A DNA stretch of 64,000 nt from Erodium maritimum. Taxonomy: Eukaryota; Streptophyta; Magnoliopsida; Geraniales; Geraniaceae. Location: the NCBI GenBank assembly GCA_963921825.1, contig OY997595.1:63457879-63521878 (forward strand), written 5' to 3'. Made by a program: the position numbers and the translations under genes. The notes beneath the pieces are model-generated. The model had not been told where the DNA came from and ran no database searches. It saw only the letters and a list, made by a program, of their open reading frames with translations. Positions 23,335 through 35,768 of this stretch are shown piece after piece. The first letter of the stretch is position 1. Each line of letters starts with the position of its first letter.

Positions 23335-26300
23335 ATGGCCGAGCTCCGTATGTACTCGGCCCTCGCTGTCTCCAATATTCGGGCTTCAATCCCGATCACT
23401 CTTGAGATGGACAAGGGCCATTATTCTTCCTGGTCCGAGCTACTTAAGATACACTATCGTGTATACAAAGTACTGCACCATATCCTCCGGGAATCAGCTC
23501 CGATCGGATCTGCAGACTCTCCCCCGGTTGTACCTGAGACCACCCAAGACTCTGCTACAGTCTCGACCACAGATGCTGCTCCAGTCACGGCTGCTGCCCA
23601 GTCCACCGTCCAAGCCGTCTCCACTGATGTTCCGGCTGATGTTTGGGACCAGATTGATGCCACCGTTCTATAGTGGATCTACGGTACGATTTCTAGTGAT
23701 TTACTGCAGACTATTATTGTTCATGACAGTACCGCTGCACATGCTTGGAATTCCCTTAAGCTTTTGTTTCAAGATAATAAGCACACTCGTGCTGTCTACC
23801 TTGAGCATCAATTCAGCTCTACAAAGCTCGACGATTTTGCTAATGTCTCGAGCTTCTGTCAAGAGCGGAAAACCTTAGCTGATCAGCTCTCTGATATGGG
23901 TGCTCCTATGTCCAACAACCGTCTAGTTCTTCATATGGTTGCGGGTCTCTCTGAAGCCTATGATAATGTGGCCACTTTGATCCAACAAAGTGATCCTCTT
24001 CCCCCGTTTTATGAAGCTTGGTCTAAACTGGTTTTGGAGGAAACTAGAAAATCGAAACAGGCATCCTCCGGTGCTCTTGTATCCTCCAATGCCATGTATG
24101 CTTCTCCTTCCAAGGACACTGGGGACAAACCTGCTCCGCGTTCTGTAGCTCGTGGTCGGGGTTCCTCCAGAGGTCGCAAATCTGTCCGATCATCTCGTGG
24201 TGGACGATCTGTTGCACGGGTCTCATATCCTCACGGCCTTCCTCCTCAGCAGCATCAACAGCACCCCAGCCCATCGTATGGAATGGGCAACATTTCTAGC
24301 CGGGCCCGCCCCCTTCTGCTTGGGCCGGACAGCACGAGCCTTGGCCGAGTCAGACGCAGCCACAAGCCCAGCCCTCGTGCCCATACCCCACCGCTCCAGG
24401 CTATTGGGTACGCACACCATCTCAGCAGCAACAACAGGGTGTTTTGGGCCCTCGACCCACTGGCTCCACCAGCTCTCCTCAGGCTCACACTGCTGGTCCT
24501 ACTGACATTTCATCTGCTATGGCTAATCTGTCCCTACAACAGCCACCTGACGGGAATTGGTATATGGACAGCGGTGCTTCCTCCCACATGACTTCGAATT
24601 CAGGTACTCCTAGTTCTTATTATAAGTCGAATGTTAATCGCTCTATCATTGTTGGTAATGGACATCACATTCCTGTTTCTGGTTTTGGACGAGCATCTAT
24701 TTTCCCTACCCATCCTGATTATGTTTTACATGATGTATTGCATGCCCCACACATTGTTAAAAATCTAGTATTTGTACGTAGGTTTGTCAAATATAATAAT
24801 GCCTCGATTGAATTTGACCTTTTTGGTTTTGTGTGAAGGATTTTCGGACGTGACATCCGGTTTTGAGATGCAATAGCACATGAGATTTATACCCTGTTAC
24901 TCCTACTGTTTCTTCCAGTTCGTCTAGTTCGTCTGCATTTATTACTTTGTCTCCAGATGTCTGGCATTCTCGTTTAGGTCATCCGGGTCGTCCTGTGTTT
25001 GATTTGCTTTGTCGTTCCAAACTTATTAATTGTACTTCGAACACTTTTAATAATTTGTGTCATTCATGTGTGCTTGGGAAACATGTGCGGTTACCATTTC
25101 AGTCTTCTTTATCTGTTACAACTGCTCCTTTTGATATCATACACGCTGATTTATGGACATCCCCGATCTTGAGTTCCTATGGACATAAATATTATCTTAT
25201 TTTGCTTGACGATTATACTAACTTTGTTTGGACTTTTCCTCTGGGAAAGAAATCTCAAGTTTATCAAGTATTTACATCCTTTAACGTATTTGTCTCAACC
25301 CAATTTGGTTGCAATGTCAAAAGTTTTCAGTGTGATAATGGGAAGGAGTTCGACAACACCCCGTTTCGAAATTTCGGTGACTCGTCTGGAATGGTGTTCC
25401 GGTTTTCATGCCCTCATACCTCGTCCCAAAACGGTCGAGCTGAACGCAAACTTCGTAGTCTCAACAATATGGTTCGTACCTTGCTGCTCCATGCACCTAT
25501 TCCCCCGTCATTTTGGCACCATGCATTATCTATGTCCACTTATTTGTCAAATGTTCTCCCTTATAAACTTCTTAATTTTTCCTCCCCCACATGGTTTCTT
25601 TACAAACCTCTTCCCTCATATTCTCATCTCCGTGTTTTTGGATGTCTATGCTTTCCCTTATTTCCTTCCACATCCATTAACAAATTGCAGGCTCGCTCAA
25701 CGCCGTGTGTCTTTTTCGGATTTCCTCCGAACCATAGAGGGTATAAATGTTATGATTTACAATCTAATAAATTTATTATATCGAGGCATGTTATATTTGA
25801 TGAATCTGTGTTCCCCTTTGCCTCCACCCCTCCACCAACCCTTCCTGCTTATGATTTCTTACTTGACCCCATCTCACCTGCAGCCAAGGCCCAAGTATTT
25901 TTTCCACTTTCAGGTTCTACCACGAGCCGATCACCTCTGTCGGGCGGCTCTCCACCACCATCACTTCTACCTCTTCCTGAGCCGGCCGAGCCCATCTCAC
26001 AGCCCACACCATCGGCCCACCTTGACTCCTCGCCTAGCCCGGTCTCCTCGGACCCGGTTCTCCCTGCTGCCCCGCCTCCTTCCCCGGCCCCTGTTCATCC
26101 CATGGTCACACGTGGCCGAGCAGGTATCAATAAGCCCAAAATACCTTTCAATTTATCTGCCACCACAACTATTTCCCCCATACCTCGTAGCCCTACGGAT
26201 CCTCTCCGAGACCCGAACTGGAAACTAGCAATGACAGATGAGTTTAATGCTCTGCTTAATAATAAAACTTGGGTTCTGGTTCCTCGTCCTGTTGGCGTGA

Positions 26301-27729
26301 ACATCATTAGGTCTATGTGGATTTCGTCACAAGACTCATTCTGACGGTACTTTTGAGCGCTATAAGGCTCGTCTTGTTGGTGATGGCAGGTCTCAGCAGG
26401 TTGGAGTTGACTGCGAGGAGACTTTCATCCCGGTGGTCAAACCCTCGACCATTCGCACAGTTCTCAGCATTCCTGTATCCCGTTCGTGGTCTATTCATCA
26501 GCTTGACGCCAAGAATGCTTTCTTGCACGACAACCTCAATAAAACGGTCTACATGTATCAGCCACTTGGGTTTCGGAGCTCCACCCATCCAGACCATGTT
26601 TGCTTTCTCCATCGCTCTCTCTATGGTCTCAAGTAGGCTCCCCGTGCGTGGTATCAGTGGTTCACAGATTTTGTGTCTACCATTGGTTTTTCTCATTGCA
26701 GATCTGATCACTCGCTGTTCATTTATCGTCATGGAGAAGACACTGTGTACATTCTCCTCTATGTGGACGATATCATTCTTGCCTCCTCCAGTGATGCACT
26801 TCGCCTCTCCATCATGTTGAATCTTAGCTCCGAGTTTGCCATGAAGGATCTCGGCCCTCTGTCATATTTCTTGGGCATTGCAGTAACATGTCGTCCAGAG
26901 GGCATGTTTTTATGCCAGCAGAAGTATGCTGCAAACATTATTGATCGTGCCGGCATGACCTCGTGCTCTTCTTCTGCCACCCCGGTTGATACTCAGGGAA
27001 AACTGAGTGCTTCTGATAGTTCTCCATTCGAGAATCCGACTCTTTACTGTAGTCTTGCGGGGGCGCTTCAGTACCTCACATTTACCAGACCAGACATCTC
27101 TTATGCAGTCCAGCAGATATGCCTTCATATGCATGATCCATGAGTCAGTCACATGGGCGCTCTCAAGCGCATCATCCGATATCTTCAGGGAACCCGCCAT
27201 CTTGTACTCCACATCTCCTCGTCCCTTGTGTCGGGACTTGTCGCCTATACCGATGCTGACTAGGCTGGTTGTCCAGACACCCGTCGATCTACCTCTGGTT
27301 TCTGTGTCTTCTTGGCAGACAATTTGGTTTCATGGTCCTCCAAGCGTCAGCCGACTCTTTCTCGTTCTAGCACAGAGGCAGAGTACCGTGGTGTAGCCAA
27401 TGTTGTCTCGGAAACATGTTGGCTACGCAACCTTCTTCTGGAGCTTCATTGTCCTGTCTCTCGTGCCACTCTTCTTTACTGTGATAATATCAGTACGATT
27501 TATCTCTCAGGCAATCCGGTCCAACATCAGCGGACGAAGCATATTGAGTTGGATATTCACTTTGTTCGAGAGAAGGTGGCGAAGGGTCAGGTTTGAGTTC
27601 TTCATGTTCCATCACGTTCTCAGATTGCAGATGTTTTCACCAAGGGCTTACCGCGCATTTTCTTCCTCGAGTTTCGGTCTAGCCTAAACGTCCGGGAACC
27701 TCCCGTTCAGACCGCAGGGGCGTGTTAGG
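23335..27729 (+). pseudogene. Copia gag-pol polyprotein, decayed
   Basis: Gag begins near MAELRMYSALAVSN with a DKGHYSSWSELLK motif. TAG at 23671 interrupts it, and the same frame continues through MSNNRLVLHMVAGLSEAYDN. Frameshifts near 24250-24500 lead to protease (WYMDSGASSHMT). Another shift leads to the GAG-pre-integrase and integrase region (WHSRLGHPGRP; DIIHADLW; CDNGKEFDN; QNGRAERK). The frame changes again near 26330 for RT (DAKNAFLHDNLNKTVYMYQP; YILLYVDDIILASS) and RNase H (SSTEAEYRGVAN; LLYCDNISTIYL). Stops at 26635 (K-stop-AP), 27141 (HDP-stop-VSH), near 27260 (DAD-stop-AG) and near 27595 are explained by CAG, CGA or TGG codons changed by C-to-T. The frame ends inside the 3' LTR. 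Confidence 0.9.
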
Positions 27730-27849
27730 ATATACATAGAGTTTGAATGTTAATCAAACTCTAAGATACGATTTTGTATAGTTTGAATTGATTTACAGTT
27801 ATCTGTATATACCTATATATTTGTATTCAAAATGAATACAATTCTATCA
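27723..27849 (+). repeat. 3' LTR of the Ale-like copia element
   Basis: 127 bp. It matches the 5' LTR apart from about three substitutions and lack of the 22 base segment. Confidence 0.9.
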
Positions 27850-28440
27850 TTTATCAACACACTAAGAAACTTTTATCAACGACACGACACCACGAGCTGT
27901 GGCTGGAGTGAATACAAACTAAGGAAGGGACCTGGTCAGAGAGATTTATCAATATAATATGCCAGACTTATCAACATATTAAGCCAGTTGTATCAATACA
28001 ATTTCGGGACTTATAGACTTAGGAAGGGACCTGGTCAGAGTCATTTATCAACTCTAAACCCAACTTTTACCAACAATAAACACCAATTTTATCAATGCTA
28101 ACTACTATACGACGTGTGACTACAACGATCATCAACTCAGGAATGACAAGGTCACAGACAATTTGTTTTATCAACTCTAAAACATACATTTATCGACACA
28201 AGAACAAAGATTTATCAACACTAGAAGAAAGATTTATCAACACTAGTAGACAGATTTAGCAACACTAGTAGAAAGATTTATCAACACTAGTAGAATGATT
28301 TATCAATACATTCCACTAACACGACTTGTTCCTTGAACGAGCATCAACTTAGGAAGGTCCAGGTCACATACAATTTATCAACGCTTGACGCTAGATTTAT
28401 TAACAACAAACCGTACTTTTATCAACGCAAATGATAAAAG
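27850..28440 (+). repeat. TTTATCAAC array upstream of the transposase gene, copy 2
   Basis: Continuation of the copy 2 array that the copia element split. The copia duplication TTTAT is part of one motif word. The run GATTTATCAACACTAG recurs four to five times at ~26 bases between 28205 and 28305. Confidence 0.8.
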
Positions 28441-29118
28441 ATGAACGAAGAACAAGAATCTCAGATTTTGATTTTTGCTTATCGAATTTCAGATATAAAC
28501 AACGAATGTTGAAGTATATCACCTTGTTTATGCTTGATCAGTTGAGAAACGAGGTGAATTCACATCAAATAGTCGATAAATCCTAACAGTATAGTCGATA
28601 AACCCTAGAACAGAGCATGTTTTCAGATTTTTTGAAAACGACATATATTTCTGATTTTCGATCCTGAATTTGATTAAATGATGATCAAAGGAAGTAAAAA
28701 GTTAATTCTCACATGTTTTTGAGCTTGATCAGGTGATAAAAAGCCTACAATCTGCGATGTACAGTGGAGAAGCAAAAACAGAGCACGATTTTGAGTTTTT
28801 ACAGAAGCCTGAGATTATTACAATTTGTGCTCGAATTTGAATCTATGATCATCGATTCACGAAATAGAGATATTTTAACTTGATTTCGCGTTGCTTTGTT
28901 GAGAGAAAATAGGGAAATCAGCTGAAGTCTCTGCGTCTGCGATCGCACTGTGAGAGGAAGAAGAAGCGTGTAAGTGAATTGATAGTCTTATCCTTGGCAG
29001 TAGAAGAAACGTGAAAATTAGAAAAGTTGGAGACAGTTTGATCTGGGTGGTTGATTGTCTTGGCTGGACGGCGTGGATGAGTTTGCAAGGGTTCGTAGGT
29101 TAACGATGGCTTCTAGGA

Positions 29119-29630
29119 TTTGGGCTCCTTACTACATTAGGCTTCATCAATTTTTTATACTTTAGGAAACAAAGTGACTTACTTTTTCATAAAGCGATCA
29201 AGGGGATTGGTTTCTATATGGAAGGATGTTTGTTTTTTTTTTCTTTTTCTCGAGTTGTAAATGGATCGGTTTGTTTGGAGATTTTTTTTTTGTAGTTGAT
29301 ACCTCATGCTCCACTCTGCAATTGTTTTATAATTGTGTTTGTCTGAGCAATGATGATCAAACCCACCAACCATTAAAAACCAAAACCACTCTTGAAAGAG
29401 TAATTTGCAAAACAATAACGACACAACACTTTTGCCTTCAATAGGGCTCTCTTTTTTGCTATGTGCTGAGTGGCAGGAACAAATTAAACAGAACACATTT
29501 TGCCAATTCAGAGCTTTTTAGTGTTTATAAAAACAGCTTAATCTTTAATCTTATCTATCGATTGGAGAAATTGTTCATAAAAAGGGACATTTCAATGAAC
29601 AAGTTCTAGAAAGATGTTGAATCACTTCCT
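29119..29630. other. AT-rich spacer right of MULE copy 2
   Basis: T-rich sequence with no recognisable gene or repeat end. The first ~80 bases still resemble the stretch after copy 1 (ACTTAC..., AAATCAAGG-type words), so the MULE boundary may lie slightly further right. Confidence 0.4.
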
Positions 29631-29639
29631 TTTTTCTCT

Positions 29640-30790
29640 CTCTAAAATTTTCTGCTCTGACCTCTCTCTAACAAGTTCCCCTTTTCCAGCCCTCGTTCTC
29701 GGTCACCGACGACGCTCCTCTCCGGCTATCATGACTTGACGTCGTCGGTGGCACCCCTTTACCCCTTCTCTTCGGTTTTATCTTCGTTCTTCTCTTTCTT
29801 CGCTTCGTTTTTGGGCTCCCTGTCTCGCTATTAAGCTTTCCCCTCTCTCCTCTTCTTCCTTAGTCAGATCCATGGCCTTGGTCGCCCCTTTACTCTGCGG
29901 ATTAGTGGGGCTTCTTCTCTCCCCCAGTGGTAGTTGGTTTGTGTTGGCAGTCGACAAGATTTCGGAGATCTCAGATCTGTTTTTGAATCTTAGAGATGGC
30001 TTGATATCTCGACGAAGGAGCTCATCTCTACCTCCCCCATTCCTTGCTCAGATATTTCTCTTCTAATCCGACCTTTAGTTTCTTCGTTTCCTCGGCCTTG
30101 TGTGGTCGGGGCCCTACGGTTGGGGTTGGCCACCGTAGGGTGGTCGAGTCTTTGGGCTCTGTAGTAGTTTCTACTGGTTTTTGTTTGGAGGGGTGGTACT
30201 TCTTGCTTGGGTGGGTTCGGAGGTGTCCCGGTCTACCGTTTGGTTTGTTGTCCGGTGTTGGCCGGTGGCCGGTTCACCTTTTTCAGGTAACTCTGGGCCG
30301 GGAGAGGTGATTGGTGGAGAGTGGGGTGTTGATGCTTTGCCCGTGTTTCTGCTGTGGTGGGGTTTCGTGGTCTCGGCTCTTTTACAGATCTGAGTTTGGA
30401 GCCCTGTGGTGATTCATGGGGTGCGGCTCCGGTTTGACAGCGTCGGTGCTCGGTTCGTGGCGGAGCTTCACTGTGGTTCGTGCCTGGGTCCGGCGTTCTA
30501 CTGGTGCGCGACTCAAGTTTGCCATTTCCAAGTCTGGTGCACGACTCGAGGTGGCTAGTTCCGACATTGTACGTGGCTCTAGGTCGGTCTTGCGATAACA
30601 GAGGTGGGGCCCGAAGACTTCTTCTTTTTCCCGTGTTTTCTTTATTTGGGCCGCGACCTGTGTGTTTAGGTTGGGTTTGTTTTGGGCCTGAGACCTGGGT
30701 TGGTTACTGTTTTACTCGAATGTTGTTGTTGGTTAGTTGTCTCGAGTTTCTGTTTGTTCTTCAAAGTTAGGTATATCTGGGTACAAGACC
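29640..30790 (+). other. Retroposon-leader-like segment, no coding region recognised
   Basis: The + strand starts pyrimidine-rich (TTTTCTCTCTCTAAAATTTT) and changes to a G/T-rich stretch with many GGTGG, GTTGG and CTCGG words. Similar texture is seen at 31490-31676 plus 34311-35640 and, inverted, at 48650-49740. It resembles LINE 5' leaders by composition only. Open frames in it are short and low-complexity. Confidence 0.35.
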
Positions 30791-31489
30791 TGTTGTAATT
30801 GATGTTTGAACCAAACTCCCTGAATCATTAGTAACACTCAATCCTAAAGAAGTGAGTACTAAAAGCGCCGGTGGCCAGGACCACGATCGACATATACAGA
30901 ATAGGTGATAAATCATCGAGACACACCAATCCATCAAAAAAGACGAAAGGCTTTAGATCAGGAACAACCTTAAACACTCGCCGGCGGCCAACATCAACAC
31001 CTATAACCAGGGAGCTCGAACACCAAATAATGGGTCGAGAAAAAGAGAAACCAATCGAATCAATTGAAAAGAGAGGTTGGGAGAGAAACTACCAAACAAA
31101 TTATCGTTTCATTTTTTCCATCTTCTTTTGTTTCTATGCACTTTCAAAGTTTTTGTACTTGTCCGACACTGATGTGCTAGTTAATATGTAGCTAGCATGA
31201 ATCAAGCCATAAAGCATCTTTGTTACTGATTCAACTAGCTCATTTTGTTCCTTGTGATAAAGATTGCACGTCCAAAATTAAATCAAGAGCACAATCATAA
31301 TAGGGAATTTGGTTTCTCTTTTTTATTTTTCTAGATCAGCAAGGTTTTTTTTTATATATATATAAAAGAACCGCTTTTTCAAAGTGAAAACAAAGCCAAT
31401 GGTGAATCCTCAATTACAAACGAGAGCATGTTATTTAGGCACCTCAAACCAGAAACACCAAAACTCCTCTTTTTTTTCTTTCAAAAAAC
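30791..31489. other. Spacer without recognised genes
   Basis: The first ~250 bases (30830-31090) are A/C-rich on the + strand, as if an inverted piece of similar leader sequence. The rest is AT-rich. No domain, terminal repeat or RNA gene was recognised. Confidence 0.35.
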
Positions 31490-31676
31490 GCTGCTCCTGC
31501 GTGTTAACCTAACCGCCACTTTCCTCATCACCGATAACCTTCCCCCTCGTTTCTCCCTTCTCCTGCCTTTGCTCTGTTCTTTTGCTCCAGCCAGCTTCGT
31601 GCCCTCTGTTTCGGTGAGTTGGAGTAGGCTCGGGTGGGCCTGGGTGGCTCCAACGTTTGAAAAAGCGAGTCCCGGT

Positions 31677-34305
31677 TGTCACGCCCCAAATCCGGTTCTT
31701 GCCCGGACTCGAGGCATGACTAGTAAAATAAGAGCAAAGGAGATAACCAATTAAATCAAAATCCATAAAACTCCAATACTATAACTTGAATCCAACAAAA
31801 CGTAGTTCAAACATGAAATAACCCTCAAGGGGGTAATAATAATAATCTCCACAGTTTGGTTCAAAACATAAAAAGTAAAGTTCGAAGCCTCTAACAAGTA
31901 CCCCGCCGAGAAGCGCCCAAGCTTCTACTCCTCAATCAAGCCTGTAGACACAACAGTGAAACATAGGGGTGAGCTCACGCTCAGTAGGGAAAACACATAA
32001 CATAGTGAACCTTAGACTCCAAAGAATCAACGGTAATGCCCACAAGATCCACAATTCACAGAACGTTCCACAAGGTAGTCCATAACATTACAAATAAACT
32101 CATTAATAAAGTTAACAAGAAGTTCTTAACAATTGGAGACAATAGATAAACCAAACAATGCCGTGGTACATGAGGTCACCACCCTCCGATCCACGTCTTA
32201 CGTGTCCTCTCGGATTTTCCCTCCAATCCAGAGGAGACGCATATCATTGAGACTATCGGAAACACCCTTCAAGGCACATATCATCGGAAGTCTCAGAAAT
32301 GCCTCCAAGGGATTTTAGGTCATCGGGAACCCAGGGCCATACTCCCATAGGGAGCGCACACGTGGGCAATTTTAATGAAAAACGGTTAATAATTGAATAA
32401 CGCACTCAACCGAAATATGAAGTAATACAAACTCAACAACCATCAATCCAAGTCCACACACGGCTCAACCATCACCAATTCACCACAACACATCGCACAC
32501 GAATCAAACAACCATAGCGCACCAACACACAATTCCAACTTACCGTTCACTTACCAGTTTCGAACCACCGGGGCATCGATCACCTGATTGCACCGCTCGG
32601 TACAACCAGTCATACTCGATACCCCCAACAACCAACCAAGTAAATCAAGTAATCATTCGAATACAATCAACGAGCAAATACGAGTATGATCAACTAAATC
32701 ATAAAGCCTTCAAAAGAGCATTCAAGCATGCAATCTCGCTAGTTTCATTAGACTCTTTAGCCTATCCACTAAGCAATCAACAACCAAGCATGTGATCCTA
32801 TCACGCAACTAATCCGAGGGCTTTGCCAAGGCTCCTCTACCAGACAATCATATCCCAAGTATTTAAAGCGAATTACACTAGTGATTGGCATCCTAATCGG
32901 TCACCACTAGACTCTCCGGTTATTAGCAATTGAAAGACGATTAAGCTAGTTATTCGCATCCTATACGCATGTCTAGGACCTTTTCTGATTTTATTAGCTT
33001 AGCATGCATACTAGGCATCATAAACGAGAGGTTAAGGCTTTCCCTACCTCAAGGTCCTCCTCTTCAACGCTTTGATGACGTTCGGTGATCACCACTTTGC
33101 TCCTTCCTCGGTTCCCGGCGTGATCCTCGCTCCTCTAGCTCGATCCACAACGTCTTGGACACAAAGAAACACTAATTAGGCTCCACTTAGACAGTAAGAA
33201 AGACCCCCAAAACCCTTCCAAAGTTCAGCTCAAAACCAAGATGCCAAAACTCTCAAGAACCCTCAAGAAACCCTCACCCTGGTGGGTCACGGATCTGGTC
33301 ACGGATCCGTGACGCTAACCCTCACGGTTACCGTCACGGAGCTGTGACGAGTGCCGTCACGGACTCCCTCACGGAGCCGTGACGTCGCCCGTCACGGGAT
33401 CCGTCACGGATCCGTGGCGCACCAGGGCAGTTTCGCCCTTCTTCAACCTCCAGCTCCAAAACTCCGAAAAACCACTCTTAAACCCTGAAATTTACCCCTT
33501 ACAACTCCCAAAACAGTCCAAATCCTTCAATACTCCTCTACCCATGGTAGGAATCAACACACAAACAAGTTTCCAAGGATTCATCAAATCAAACCCACCT
33601 CAAAATCTCCAACAACTATTGATTTCTCAACCAAAATCCAACAAGGTTCATCATCAACACCATCTCTCACCATCTCTACTCAAACCCAACATCATCTAGC
33701 ACTTTTCACCCAAAACCCAAGAAAATAGATGAAGAGAAATGAGGATTAGAGAGTTCCATTACCTCTAGAGTGATGAGATGAAGAGGATGCTAGTGATTTT
33801 GAGGGTGGATGGTTAGAGGAAGACCCCAAATGACTCATTCTTCTTTGATTTTCCTTCAAACCTCCATGGGAGCTCTCCTTCCTTGCTTCCCCTCTAAGTT
33901 TCGGCTACAACAAGAGCAAAATGACTTGATTTTGCTTCTCCAATCCAATATAATACCTAGAAGAAGTAAAGACCTAAAGGCCCTTGAGCTAGATTCCTTT
34001 GTAGTAGCTTTTGGGAGGGTAAAAGGGACAATGACCATCCCTTTTTCTCTCCTTCAACCAAAAGAGGACAAGTGTCCCTCTAGCTCATTTAATTTTCCAA
34101 ATTACTTTCCAGCACTTTAAAAAAAAAGAAGCTTTAGTCGATATAAAGTCTCGTTTTGACCAAAATTGACTTTATCCGATATTATACTCAAGCGAAAGGG
34201 TTTTCTCCCCTGAAGCCAACTCTGATAGTGGCTAATCCGTTTGAGTTCCGGAAAAGTCCCGAGTGGCTTCCGGAGTCACCGGTTCGACCGGAAGCGGGTC
34301 TTACA
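31677..34305 (-). mobile_element. Solo LTR of the gypsy-like family with CCGGT duplication
   Basis: The + strand begins TGTCACGCCCCAAATCCGG and ends GCGGGTCTTACA. CCGGT flanks it at 31672-31676 and 34306-34310. Length is 2629 bp. The conserved hairpin/acceptor module lies at 31940-31988. No second LTR or coding region is present. Confidence 0.92.
33268..33425. repeat. Cluster of CACGG...CCGTG palindromes inside the solo LTR
   Basis: TCACGG or its complement occurs about ten times in ~155 bases, including the perfect palindrome GTCACGGATCCGTGAC (33298-33313) and several imperfect ones. I see no such cluster at the matching place of the other family LTRs. Confidence 0.8.
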
Positions 34306-35768
34306 CCGGTGCCTTTCTCCGTCGGTTTCTGGGGAGCTCGTTCTTCTCCAGATCTGGTGGCCGGAGTTCCTCCTTGCTCTGGTTTGTCGCCAACGTCGTT
34401 CTCTCTCCCCTCCGCTCTGTTCTCTTGCTCCAGAGTTTCGTTCTAGATCTGGTCGCCTCGCCCCTTTCCAGTTGCTTCTGGCCGGCCCTCTGCTCCTTTT
34501 CTTCGTCTCCGGCCTCGTCGTAGTGGTTGTCGCTGGTCGGAGCTCGCGATGGTCGCTCGTCAACCGGCTGCAGGTGTTGGAAAGCTCGGGTCCGAAGGCT
34601 CATCTAGGTCGTGTAGGTCTGAATTTGGCCCTGGGACTGGGTTTGTGTCTGGGCCTGGGTCTGGGCTTGGCCAGCTTTTGTTCTTCTGGATGCTTTGGAC
34701 GTGTTCGGTGGTGTGGTCCAGCTGTGCTAGTTCCGGTGTGGGACGGTTTTCTCGTGCAGATTTCTGCGATTCTAGGTTGGTTGCTTCTGCTCGGTGATGC
34801 TGAGTTTGCCGGATTTCTGGTTTTTGGGTGTGGAGCAGTTCGTGTTGGTTGGATTGGTGACTGTCTGTTCGCCGTTAACGTGGATTTTGAGGTGTCCTTT
34901 TCAGTGTTGATCGTGGGACACATTTCTTCTCCCTCCCGGGTGTGGATCGTTGTGGTTCTGGATCGGTCACTTCAGTTGCACGCTTCTTTACGTACCTGGT
35001 ATCATTTCGGTCCGGATTGGGGATGCTCTTGCTCAAACCAGTCGGATCATTTTGGCTACCTTGGTCAGAACACCCGGTTGGTGCTGTGCCGTTCTCCGGA
35101 TCCCTCCTAGCTGGCTTGCTGGTGGCTGGTTCCATACTTACCTTGGGAAGCGTTTCTGTTTTCGGATTCGTTGTGCGTCTGGACTACTCCCTCCTCGTTG
35201 TGGTTGGTAATCTTTGTATCACCTTTTCCCTTACCTGCCTTGTTGGTTTTATGCTCTTCCCCAAATTCAGGATCACAGTTTTTTCCTTAGTATCCATGCC
35301 TTTTTGGTAGGGGGGCGCTATTTTTTAGGTGTTGGCATTTAACGGGTTATACTGGTTTTTTGACCTTGGAATTCGACGAATCCTGTTTCTTTGGATTTTG
35401 AGTTTCGGTGATATTTCATTGGATCATCTATGTCGTTTAGCGATGTTGGTCCTTGGTGTGTCGGTGCCCCTCCACTCTCTGAGTGTGGGTACCGATGAGA
35501 TACAATTCTTTCCTCAAGTTCGGATAAAGTTTTGGGTTTTCAGTGGAGGACGACTGGCTTATCTGCGCTTCATGGTTGCCAAATCTAGTTAGTAGACCTC
35601 ATTTTCTTAGTGCTTCATGATGGATAAATCCGGGTTCTAGACTCCTTTTTTTTAGCCTCTCGTGTTGGTTGTTAGCTTCCAGGTCTACGTACCCATTCAT
35701 TGCTTCAAGGTCTGCGTACCCATTCATTGCTTCAGGGTCTGTGTACCCATACATTGTTTCAGGGTCTC
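34306..35768 (+). other. Leader-like segment continuing from 31490-31676
   Basis: Before the LTR insertion this joined 31490-31676, as the CCGGT duplication shows. It is pyrimidine-rich, then G/T-rich, then enters the 27 bp minisatellite near 35687. A long open frame (34241-35110) starts inside the solo LTR, has low-complexity sequence and no known domain, so I do not call it a gene. The unit resumes at 48310 and ends in an A-run near 48617, as a retroposed copy would. Confidence 0.45.
35687..35768. repeat. 27 bp minisatellite, left part
   Basis: About three units of GTCTGCGTACCCATTCATTG plus CTTCAGG. The inserted LTR at 35769 splits the array, and the rest is at 48310-48490. On the minus strand it reads as a nine-residue repeat (EAMNGYADP). 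Confidence 0.85.

Larger units (their letters stand above)
22895..27849 (+). mobile_element. Ty1/copia retrotransposon with very short LTRs (Ale-like)
   Basis: LTRs at 22895-23043 (149 bp) and 27723-27849 (127 bp) both start TGTTAGGATATACATAGAG and end TTCTATCA. They differ by about three substitutions and a 22 base indel. The duplication TTTAT flanks the element at 22890-22894 and 27850-27854. TGGTATCAG directly after the 5' LTR is a tRNA-Met primer site, and a G-rich tract (CCGCAGGGGCG) precedes the 3' LTR. Copia domain order (gag, protease, integrase, RT, RNase H) is kept. Short LTRs and the gag motif suggest the Ale lineage; that is inference. Confidence 0.93.
11302..29118. mobile_element. 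Ulp1-bearing MULE, copy 2, carrying two retrotransposon insertions
   Basis: Same orientation and gene order as copy 1. Removing the solo LTR (11574-14913), the copia element (22895-27849) and one duplication each leaves about 9.5 kb, matching copy 1. The start at 11302 is where comparison with window base 1 begins, so the left boundary is provisional. At the right end similarity to copy 1 fades around GGCTTCTAG (~29118), with weaker likeness for a further ~80 bases. Both genes are defective. Confidence 0.8.

Noticed and set aside
34241..35110. 289-residue plus-strand frame
   Set aside because: It begins inside the solo LTR and crosses the insertion boundary; low-complexity sequence without a recognisable domain.
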